Shown: positions 44,663 through 54,876 of the stretch, piece after piece
How positions within the stretch are numbered: position 1 is the stretch's first letter
How the letters are laid out: every line of letters starts with the position of its first letter
DNA from: Otatea glauca
Lineage: Eukaryota > Streptophyta > Magnoliopsida > Poales > Poaceae
Assembly (NCBI GenBank): GCA_036346275.1
Contig: CM070725.1
Span: 20,264,216 to 20,328,215, forward strand
Reading direction: 5' to 3'
Length of the DNA: 64,000 bases
The notes under the pieces: model-generated
The model's input: only the letters and a program-made list of their open reading frames with translations
Databases searched by the model: none
Told to the model about the DNA's origin: nothing
Made by a program: the position numbers and the translations under genes

Positions 44663-44962
44663 CTGTATTTCCCGGTTAGGAATGTGTCGATGCCCACAAC
44701 TATCATTATTTGTCCTTTGTATTTCCCGGTCAGGAATGTGCCATCCACACACAACAATGGACGGCAGTGATAGAAAGCCCTAATGCAAGCTCCGAATGCG
44801 AAGAAAACTCTCTTCAGATGCCTCTTGTTCAGCCACTTGCTTGACGGACAGTCCTGATAATCATAATAAGTACCAGGATTTCTTCCGTGAATGCAACTGA
44901 GCAGTGTGGGCAGATCATTGTACGAGTCTTCAAATTTTCTAAATCTCATTTCTAAGGCCTTC
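44663..44962 (-). pseudogene. MULE (Mutator-like) transposase, start of catalytic domain, truncated
   Basis: The minus-strand frame has NPGTYYDYQDCPSSK, LKRVFFAFGACIRAFYHCRPLL and CVDGTFLTGKYKGQ, the conserved start of the MULE transposase domain including the first catalytic Asp. The protein ends shortly after in a repeated TFLTGKY segment and a stop. The other acidic residues and the SWIM zinc finger are missing. The upstream side is cut by element E at 44965. It has the same orientation as the PMD exons, so both probably came from one MULE that carried a PMD gene, a known combination in grasses. Confidence 0.85.
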
Positions 44963-46828
44963 TGTGTAACATCCCGAAAAATGAAATAAGATAAAAATAA
45001 ATATTTGAAATTTGAATATGTTTATTTCTGAGTTTTATTGGCTCTTATTTGAATTGTCTTGGATTTCTGTATTGAATGAAAATCAAATAAAAGAGAATAG
45101 GAAAAGGGAAATGGTAAAAAGGTAAAATGGTAGACATAAAAAGATAGAAAAATTTAGCATGGAACTCTAGCCATGCTGGGAAAACATTAAAGTCATCTAG
45201 TAAAAATTTTATACATAGAAAAATAAATAAAGGAAAGGAATGACAACACTTTTGACTAGAAACAGTAGAAGTCAAGTTACTAGAAAATCATCAAAAAAAT
45301 TTATGGAGCTATAAAAATTAGCGTGACATCCTCAGAGAATAATATACTTCTGGTAAAAATTTCAGGAATTTATCTTGTAATTCAGACCTTCTAAAAATTC
45401 AAAACAAAGGCATTTAGAATCTGAAAAATTATCATGTCGGAATTTTTGAAAAATAATTATGCCATATTTTGACTTGAAATTTTTATAGATAAATTCTTGA
45501 TCCAAATAAAACTATTACAAAAAGTTTAAAAATAAATAATAAAATTTACACCCTTAAATAAATCAAAATTCTTAGCAGTGTACAGTGTCAGAATTGTTAT
45601 AAATTAATTATACGGTATTTTCGTGCCAAAATTATAGGAAGCTACCAAAAACCAGGAGACACTAGTCAAAAAGTTTCGCAATTTCTCAACTTGAATTGAT
45701 GGGCATTTTAATATGAGTACTAGCTTGTCCTGAAGCCATCCCGTTTCCTGTGCTTTAGGGACACCTCGCCAAAGTCTAGAGCCTTCCGTCAAATTCCAGC
45801 AAACCTCAAACCATGTAAGCCAAACGCAAGAGCTAAGCCAGCCATTTGAATCATTCCCACACCAAAGCACAAAGATAGCAAGCTCCAAGTCGTATGAGAT
45901 AAAACCTCAAGCATTCATCTCCTCCATCACATGAGCCTCATTCCAGTGAAACGAGTGGCCAGAGAAGAGCTAGGAGATCAAGCAATCCTCAGGCCAAATT
46001 TCTTCAGTGGAGCAAGTGAAGAGCTCAGTCCCTGCATAGCTCCTTGCGCGCCTTCAGAACCTCACGATCGATCATTCCTCCCGGATCATTGCCGAATTCA
46101 ACTCATACTCCATTGCCCTTTGCAAGCAAGAAGAGGGGAGAAAGCCATTCAAGCAAAATCGGTGAGTAGTATTTCAATCCCATGAACCTTCAGCTTCTCT
46201 TTGTTCTACTGAACTCATCCGTCACCCTTGGCTACAGCTAGAATCACGCAAAAGTCTGAAGCACCTTTTCTTCCGCCATTGTCAACAGAGTGCGAGCTTT
46301 GAGGTTGAAAAGCAATTCGCCTCACTCGGTGAGCCATTCTCAAATTACTTGCAGCCATAGAATCCTTGAGCACCCCTGAACCCATCTCACTCATCGATTT
46401 TAGCTCTTACCTGCCGATCAACCGCCGCCGCGCGTGCGCCTTCTTCCCCAAAGCCGGTGCTCGGTGGTGGAGCAACCCGGCCGACCACCATTCAAGGCGA
46501 CTTGCAAAATGGAACTCCTCTGCGCCACTGATGCTTAATCTGGCATCACCCTTGCTCAAGGCCCTTTTCATTGTCTTCTCCGGTGAGGTGCCATTCCCGC
46601 CACCGCCTCGCCCACGGTGGCAGCCCGCTCCGGCCATCGTCGGAGGTGATTGACCCCACCAACAGGTGCGGGATGATGCCCTGATGCTCACCGTGCCATC
46701 GATTCGATCGGAGACCCACCAGAGTAGCAGCGCCGGCGAGCCCTAGTCCTCCCCTGTTTCGGCTCTGTAGAGAATGTGCAGGTAAACCTCAAATGTTTTG
46801 GCATGTCTTTATGTCACAAGTAAGCATA

Positions 46829-46883
46829 TAGCTCAGTGATTTGTGCGCTGTTCTGGGATCAGGAGATCAAGTGTTCGAATCTC
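46829..46883 (+). other. tRNA-like A box and B box, unit 1, in the LTR of E
   Basis: TAGCTCAGTGATT (46829-46841) resembles the tRNA A box. GTGTTCGAATCTC (46871-46883) resembles the B box. They are spaced about as in tRNA genes. Stems do not pair well, so it is not a functional tRNA. The same unit is at 56767-56821 in the right LTR. Confidence 0.5.
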
Positions 46884-46978
46884 AGGCCAGCACCGCTTGA
46901 TCATTTTTCCTCCATTTTTGGTTTCTCTGCAGAGCACCTCAAATAAATTCATTAGCCCTTTTGTCACGAGAAGACTTG

Positions 46979-47033
46979 TAGCTCAGTGGTTGTGCACCAC
47001 CTCTGGAAGCCTCAGGTCTTGACTTCAAATCCC
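46979..47033 (+). other. tRNA-like A box and B box, unit 2, in the LTR of E
   Basis: TAGCTCAGTGGTT (46979-46991) is followed by the B-box-like GACTTCAAATCCC (47021-47033). The right LTR copy begins at 56917. The B box is weaker than in unit 1. The second unit has the same order and spacing as the first, 150 bp away. Confidence 0.45.
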
Positions 47034-50000
47034 AGGAACTGCATTTTAGTTTTCCTTTTTGACACATTTTGTTCATCTCTTTGTATCTTTTGCTAGGAAG
47101 ATCCAAATAAGGGATTTGGAATATGTAACAGTACTTAGATGATCACTGCAGTTCAAATTATTTCAAACAAGTTTGTTTAAAGTCCCTTTTATGTAACATA
47201 TAGTAGCTATTCAAATTATAGCTCCTAAAATCATGAAATTGTTCTCACATGCCCCTGAGGTTGTAAATGCTCCATTTCTGCAAAAATATTCAAGATTGAA
47301 CTCAGTTTGTATTAAAAAAGTAAGCATAAGAAGCTTCGCATGTAAAGAGAATCAAATAGTTAAAATATGGATCAAATGTATTCGGTTAATCACCAAATCA
47401 GTTTTGTTATACTCCTAACATCACAACGATCCCAGATGTGTAATGATATTTAAGGTTTACCATAGAAAACAATAAATGTTTAGTAGTCGAAGTTTCAATA
47501 CTTGTATAATCCAAATAGTCATAACTTTCACAAAATAACTTCAAATTTGACAAAACTAAATCCTAGTAACCTCGAAAAATAGTTCCCTTGCTGATTATGC
47601 AAAAATATCTTATGATTGTGATAATCTGAATTAAGTCCTTGTTAGGTCCTAATGATCACTTATATCGAAACCATCTCGAACAGGAGCCAAATATCGCGGA
47701 ATTAGCTTTAAAACACTCTTAGAGTTGTTCCTTGGTTATGCCTGAAAAATGGGTAGATTATCCTATAAAACGTAGTCGTAAACTTAAATCAAAAACTGAA
47801 CCTTTATCGTATAGTTTGTAATAACACTTAAGCATTTTCAGCAGCTCGTAGAATATCTCGTCTAAATGCTAATGTTATGAAGGTCAGTTTAGAATTGATG
47901 TTTGGTATATGTACTACCATGTTCTGGAAAAATATTTTATTTATGGCTTGCTTTTCGTCTAAAATCTATTAGTGCAAAAACCCTAAGTGATAATTGTTCA
48001 CTGCACCCTTTTAATCCAAATCCATATCGTAGACCTTATAATGTCATTTAAGCTTTTTCAACAATGAATATAATGTCTCGTCCAAACCTAAAAATTTATG
48101 AAATCAGCTTAGGATTGTTATCCAAAGTATAGATTACCCTATTATGAAGAAATAATTTTGTTTCGTCATGCTTTTCATATAAATCCAATTAGCCAAATAA
48201 CCTTAAGTGTTAAGATTTATGAACTTCATAATATGAATAAGCAACTCGGCAATAATGAAGAAACCCGTAGTTAATGTATTTGTCTCACCAGAACCTTTTT
48301 AAAAACCATAAATAAGTCCAGTACCCTAACTTAACAGATGTACCTTATTCAAAATCATTCCTTGTGTAATATCACTTCAGATTAAGTACTATTCACATAA
48401 CCCCTTTAGCTAGTGTTTTAATTCTATTAATCTAAATAATTTTAGCATCTATAATTCGAAGTTATAAATACAAGAATTCATAATTTTAGCATCTATAATT
48501 CGAAGTTATAAATACCCTAATTCGAAGTCAAGATTAGATATCCTATAGAAGGAACCATGTTTTGCTCATCATAAAAGCCATTAAGTATATGAATGTGTTT
48601 TTACCTAAATCATGAGTCCTTGAAATCATATAATTCAACCCTAATATATACCTGTTTTCTTTAGTAAATCTTTATTTGGTTTTCTGTCTGTTTTCTTTTT
48701 GCCCTTTTTAAAGTTGGTTTTTGCTATATTTCCGATTGATCGACGTGTAGAATCTGACGTCCCATCCTCCGTTGTTGCCTCCGTCAGCGGTGGCCTCGTC
48801 TTCGTCGTAAGAAATAAATAAGCAAGGCAAGCACCCCCTTTGATCATCTTGATCATAGTAATTAATTTGCATCGTGTTTATTAAAATGTTTCATGCATGC
48901 GTTTACTTTCTGTAAATTCGCTATTTTGTGGTGCGAGTAGTTATACCTGTTGTCTCATGAAACTTCCTTGATAAGTATGGACATGTGAACCTTGATAACC
49001 ATAGATTAAGCTTAGACATTATTTAATATTATCTTGGGTATATCCGATTACATAATTAACCATGCTTTAGAACCAATGAAGTAGATGATCAGATCAAAAT
49101 TTGTTTCTTGAGAAATGGAAAATGTTGGATATGACACTGTTGGTTACTGGTACTTTGATTAAAAACCCAAAATAAAACTATGGTTTTGATGCGGGCGATT
49201 AATGGTGATAGCCTGATGTGCAAAGGGAAATGCACGTAGTGTAGGGTGGAGTATCGCCCGTGTCGGACTAAGGACCGAGCATTGGGACGGTAGATCCAAG
49301 ATTTCGTGCAACCACGAGGGCTTGTATGGGCATGTCTTAGCCTATAAAGTCGTTTAGATGTGGCTTTGCATCTAAGGAAGGCGTGAGATAGCACGGCATT
49401 CCGGTCAGGTCTGCCTGTAGGGGTTTCTACATACCAATGCAACGGTGTACGCCTTGCCATGAACAGAAACGTGGTGTTGGGTGTGATGAAAGTGGATCCA
49501 CGGCTTGGGTGAGTGTTTCTGTTTCCATGGCGAGGGTCAAACGTCCCGGACTGGTGTAAAGCCACGTCTAGATAATGTAACGGCTCTGTATGATCTCCTT
49601 GCCGACACACCAATGGAAGTGTGTTAATTGATCTTGCGAAAAGGTTGATCATTCCTTGTGGGTAAAGTGTACACCTCTGCAGAGTGTAAGATCTAATCAA
49701 TTAGCCGCGTCCACGGTCAAGGACACTTGGTGACGTTATTCCATGCTAGAGTCTTTGGTATTTTCTAAAATGAGTTTGGTTTGAGCTTGTTTTAGCAGCT
49801 GTTGCTTTATGTCAAAGGGCTGACATTGTTGGATTCCATTTCTGGATTACTCGATGCTCACGAACGGTTGTGAGTATTACTTATGCTTTACTTATTTCAT
49901 ATCTGTCAACTTGCTCTTACAAATTCCGTTTACAAATAACTTCATTTTGCAATATCAATTCTGCTTTATGCAAATTAACTGTAGTAGCCTCCTTTGAATT

Positions 50001-50392
50001 GACCTGCATATATTATAGGTTTTGCTAAAGTCTTGCGGAGTACGAAAGTACTCACCCTTGCTTATATGTTGTTTGTAGGTGGATAAGTTAGCGAAGCTTC
50101 GAAGTTATCTCTTTCGTCGCAGGTTGCGGGATTATCTTCGTCGTGTTCTTTCTAGAGTTTATGCCTTGTCAGTTGCCTGCTGGTCGGATGGGTACACTGC
50201 AGGACCTTGCTTCTTTTGCTGCTGTAATCTCTGAGATGTAAAGTTTTCTTTGTATATAGCTTCCTCTTAACATATTTGTAGTATGGTTGTGATTCCAATT
50301 GTTGTAAACATGTGAGTGCTAGCTACTGATCTAGGGAATAGCACAGTAATCACATGGAGGTTCCTGTTCATCAGAATGGGGACTCACAGAGT

Positions 50393-50405
50393 TGGTATTA
50401 GAGCT
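50393..50405 (+). other. Primer binding site of element E
   Basis: TGGTATTAGAGCT, four bases after the LTR. It differs from the common TGGTATCAGAGC by one base. It fixes the LTR end and the plus orientation. Confidence 0.82.
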
Positions 50406-52487
50406 ATGCTGACTGCAGGATAAACCCTAGATAGAATGGTCATTAGTGTTGGAATAAGCAAATTCAAAATCTTATTTTGAGAAGTTACTATATTTGCAGA
50501 AGGTAGACTTTGCTATTCTTACCTCCTCCTTAAGATCCTACTCTTACTTACACTTTCATTTTGGTTTATAAATAAATTCCTCTTTCCTTAAAAGTAATTC
50601 TTGCATATAGCCCATCTACCGCTAGTTGCTTTTGAAGATGTCCAAGACATGTCGCTACCATCCTTCATGCCTGCCAATAAAGACTAAAATGTCTACGCCG
50701 ACAATCTCAAGGGAGCAAACAACGCTTCACTAACCTCGAGAAAGCAGAAGTAAAGCTCAAAGAACCTAGTGCATGATGAGACGACTTCACCTAACAGTAA
50801 AATGCGGAAGATTAGAATATATTAGGATCCGCCTTAAGATAGGAACCCTTACGCATATCATATTATTTTTCTCTAGTTACATAAAGCATTTTTATGTGGT
50901 GTTTATAACTTGCTACTTAAAAATTGGTTTTTATTCTGTTTGTCAGGACTGATTTATGTGTGAGCTTAACATCTAGGTTAAAGTTTAGCAATAAATTGTC
51001 CTTATATATAAATGTGGAAAACTTAACCCATAGGATAAATAGGAAGTCATAAAATAATTTATATCTTCCTTCTATAAAACTCTTTACAAACTTATCCTTT
51101 CTTTCTGTATAACTTCTCACCTGTGTAACCACTAAACTTACATAAGCTGCTTTAGGATAATTAAAACCTAATTGTTCCCAATAATAACTGTTGACCATAC
51201 CTCAAAGTTCACCTCATTACCTTGTCTAGATTATATACCATGAAAATGAACTAGAACCCGAGAAAAGTTATATATTTCTGAATGGAAAACACAGAATGGT
51301 CGTCGAAAGGAAAACTGGAAAAAAAAATCAAAAATCTTATTTTCTAAAAAGGAATATAAAAAGAATATCATTAGTTGTATATACACCCTTTTTCCCATTT
51401 GTAAGATTTAGTTTTCTTATCTATATACTCCTTCCTCCTATTGGATATCTCATATACTTAATTCCTCTCGGTAGAGCTTTCTTCTTTACTTATAGTTACT
51501 CTTTCTAAAGGATTTCTCTCCATCTTTTTGCTTAATAAAATCCACCAACAAATCTTTTTGAAAATAATTCTGGTAGTAAGTCAACAATGTCGTGACGCCT
51601 ACATCAACAAATTGGACAAGATGGAGGTAACAAAGTATCACAACCTTCGACTACATAAAAGCTTTGGAGTACTGACATTTGCAAGTGGTGCAAAGGTTAA
51701 AAGAAACTCGTCGTCAAATGGCCTATTTTAAAAGATAGTACTATCCAAATTGCACATTATTCTAGTTATAGTAAACCTCTTTTTGCATAGATACATATGG
51801 TTAGAATGGTAGAAGAAAAACCTTAGATACCCTTCTCACGTACTAAGTTGAATACACATAGATATATATAGCTTTACTGTGCTATTGAAATTTTGTTGTA
51901 AATCTTTTGTATTGTCTTCCGGGTTACTCTCGTAAATGTTAAACCATTAGGTTGAAATTTACGATGTGACAACCCTTATTTAATAAGAAAATCTAATTAA
52001 GAAAAATTTAAGGAACGAAAAGTTGCCTTATGAACTAATAACCAACCTTGAAACAATGTTTTAATGGATGAAATTTGCCTTATAAACTAACCAGCAATTA
52101 CCTAATCCACATATAGGCTATTCCCAAAATAATATTTTAATGAACAGAATGTTACTTTGTAAAATGGATAACTTTCATCTAACCATATCCTCCCAATTTC
52201 AACATCTTGAAGACACCTGCGGCCCAATCCATTAATGCATCCACAAAAAGTAATGAGTAATAAGTTTTTCAGCCTTTATAATCGACCTTCGGCTCTTCCC
52301 AAATAACTCTAGTTGAGATGTATCCTTTCAGTCGTCTCAAACGTTTTAACATACTGTGTACCTCTCCTTAAGTTAGCTTATTTTTGCTAAAGATTCTTAG
52401 TATAAATTGCTAGCACTCCTCATTCACTTCGTGAAACCCAACGGAATTCCATCTAAATTACTTTGTCCTAATAATCATTGTTGCAGG
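50406..52487 (+). other. Long leader of element E, no recognised gene
   Basis: About 2 kb, AT-rich, with only short frames and no gag domain. A TTGCAG directly before the ATG at 52488 could be a splice acceptor, so a spliced leader is possible. Confidence 0.55.
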
Positions 52488-53732
52488 ATGCCTGTGACAA
52501 GACCCCTCGGCAAAACCTTGGAAAATGAAGCCATGCTAAGCTTTCAGCCATCAAATGATAATCATACCTTAGTCCAACCAAATTCCCAACATCTAGCGCA
52601 GAGCATTTCCAACTTTGGCGCAATTCTCATCAGAAAAGGAAATGATTTAGATCAGAAACCTGGTCCTACATCTTATTCGACACATAAGCAATGTTCTTTG
52701 AAGTGTTGACAACCCAGCCGATCCGAAGATCGTGCTTGCGTTCGATGTGGAGAAATAGGGCATACTGCTGATGAGCATGCAATCAATTGCTCCAGTTGTG
52801 AAGGGAATCATTCTCTCGAAAAATGTCCCATGAGAAATATCACTTGTTACCTTTGTGAGGGTCAAGATCATTGCCCAGCTCAATACCCCCTAGATCCAAT
52901 AATCACTGTCGCAGTTCAGCATCAGAAAGAAAAACTCCGAGCCTTAGTTGCTCAAGAATTAGCAAATAGAAGAGAAGCTACACAGGAAATGCCATTAGAA
53001 GAATTGGAGAAGCAGCATTTCAGTCTTGTCAATCACCATCAAGGAAGCAGTAATTGGCCATCGCCAACAGCGTGCTTCTCGTGTGGTGAAGAAGGTCATT
53101 GGGCAAGGGAATGCCCTAAACAGCAACAAGTTAAGATTCAGAAAGAGAACATCATGGAACATGCAATTGTTCCCAACAAAACGTCACGAAAGAAACAAAA
53201 GTGCTACGTCTGTTACAAGAAGGGTCATATTGCTAAACAGTGCCCCCAAAGAGAACAAACATCTTCTAGCACCATAGTCATGCTAGAAGTAACCGCAATC
53301 AAGATTTTAACTCCAAGAGTAGAAGGAATAAAATCTAAAGCCGGTTGCCCGAAGAATCAGTTAAAGAAGAGGCGTTTGAACAAAGACGCTTGCCACGAAA
53401 TGATTTCTGCACAACTCCATCCTCGATCTCAACCATCACTGGTTCGCTACTCCAATAACACTAGCGAACAACTGCCAAATGCTCAAAATCGGAAAGCCAA
53501 TGTTATATGTTTTTGCTGTGGTAAAAATGGACACTACGCCTACAAGTGCCCAAAGAAGAAGAGAAATCAATCTTGTTCTCAACCCCATGAAGTCAAACAG
53601 CAACTGCAAAGGCAACCTCAAGGCCAACAAGCCTCTATCTCCACATTTACTCCAACTCAAGACGTCAATCATGGCATACCTGACGCAATGCTAGGTACAT
53701 CTCTCGTAAATACAGTTTCTGCCAGAACTTAG
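52488..53732 (+). pseudogene. Multi-zinc-knuckle (CCHC) protein of element E, one premature stop
   Basis: One frame of 414 codons, interrupted only by a TGA at 52707-52709. Zinc-knuckle-like motifs start at residues 84 (CVRCGEIGHTADEH, last Cys replaced by His), 101 (CSSCEGNHSLEKC, one residue short), 120 (CYLCEGQDHCPAQY, last Cys is Tyr), 196 (CFSCGEEGHWAREC), 239 (CYVCYKKGHIAKQC) and 341 (CFCCGKNGHYAYKC). The last three are standard CX2CX4HX4C. Basic, Gln-rich linkers lie between them. No capsid, protease or RT motif is present. The role is unknown: nucleic-acid binding, perhaps a nucleocapsid-like helper for packaging. The start is the first ATG after an AG. A Gag-derived origin is the most likely alternative. 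Confidence 0.78.
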
Positions 53733-54855
53733 GTTAATTTGAAATCATCTGGTCTCTTTATATCTACTTAAAGTCAACCAAAGGTTCATATAGAATCTGT
53801 TCTTAAAGTAATATTTTGATAGGCGGAATGTTGCCTTATAAATCTAACTAAACTCTCATCAAAATGTACCTTATTTAATCCTTCCAAATGGCCGGTAAAA
53901 GGATAAGTGCTGAACTTTCAATTTTCATCTTAAATCATTACCCGATAAATCCTCCATCTATTTTGTAACATTAGCAAATGACCTTTCTGTTGTTTCAAAT
54001 AACACGAACAACATCTCCTGCGTCAACCGAGAAGAACCTCAACACTTCGCCAACATCTGGCCAAGTAGAGTTCTTCATCTCGTCAAAGAAGATGTCAGTG
54101 ATTTCCAAGCCGTCTTAAGGACCTAGGAAGCATCAAGTACCCAGAACAACCCCTGCCTCGATGTCAGGCTTTGAATGTAAAGATATTCCTTATGTAATTG
54201 CACCCGACACTTAATGTAATGTTGAGTACGTCCTTTGTGTATTCAATTCCTGCAATCAACCCTTTTGACTCTGTACATTATATTGCTTCATAATTGCCAA
54301 ATACAAATAAAATCAAAACCCTATGTTTACCAAGATGACCAAACGAATTAAATCATCAGGATCATATTATAATCCTCCTACCTCAACCCAAATTCTCGAA
54401 TTATCTTACCTTGTTTTCAATCTAAAGACAACTTTGAATGACATTCATTCTCAACTAATCTCGTCAACTAATGTTGACTATACAGATCAACCGTTGTATT
54501 CAAATATCATTTCTTGATGATAACATTCGACTCTTCCCAAATGAATGTAATAACAATGCATATTTTCTTTCACCTCAAATATTCTAAACATACCGCATGC
54601 CACTCTCTAAATTAGATTATCCTTATTAGCAATACTAGTTATACAATCAAAAGAGATATATAGTAATATCCCTCAGCTGCTTACACAAAATTCACATAGA
54701 AGTCTTCTCTATTCCTGGATCATCAATTTGGAGTCATAAGACGAAGTTCCAGTGAAGCAACTACATTAAATACAAGAAGACAAGGAAACAACAAGATCAC
54801 TTCCGAGGAAGAATTTCTTAAACCCATTTAGTCCTTGCAAATCTCGAGGACAAGA
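53733..54855 (+). other. 3' interior of element E, no recognised gene
   Basis: About 1.1 kb. The only frame of note (54323-54517, 64 residues, starting MFTKMTKRIK) has no recognisable motif and may be chance. The segment ends in the conserved 'tctcgaggacaagatttct' stretch that precedes the polypurine tract in many grass gypsy elements. Confidence 0.55.
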
Positions 54856-54860
54856 TTTCT

Positions 54861-54876
54861 GTAAGGGGGGTAGATT
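54861..54876 (+). other. Polypurine tract of element E
   Basis: GTAAGGGGGGTAGATT directly before TGTAACATCCC. It marks the start of the 3' LTR and confirms the plus orientation. Confidence 0.85.

Larger units (their letters stand above)
44965..50388 (+). repeat. 5' LTR of element E
   Basis: 5424 bp, AT-rich, with TGTAAC ... CTCACA ends. A GC-rich section (46400-46740) and two tRNA-like motif pairs (46829-46883 and 46979-47033) are embedded. It carries a 44-bp partial duplication at 48437-48515. Position 48398-48403 is the empty site matching the insertion point of D in the other LTR. No ORF looks coding. Confidence 0.88.

Noticed and set aside
44446..44962. In-frame MULE transposase-PMD fusion protein
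   Set aside because: The two parts are in different frames, and the transposase part ends in a stop. They are neighbours, not a fused protein in this copy.
46829..47033. True tRNA genes
   Set aside because: Only A- and B-box-like motifs are present. The D, anticodon and T stems do not pair, and the copies vary in the boxes.
54323..54517. Small gene downstream of the knuckle ORF in E
   Set aside because: 64 residues without a recognisable motif in AT-rich sequence. It is noted in the noncoding segment entry but not called.
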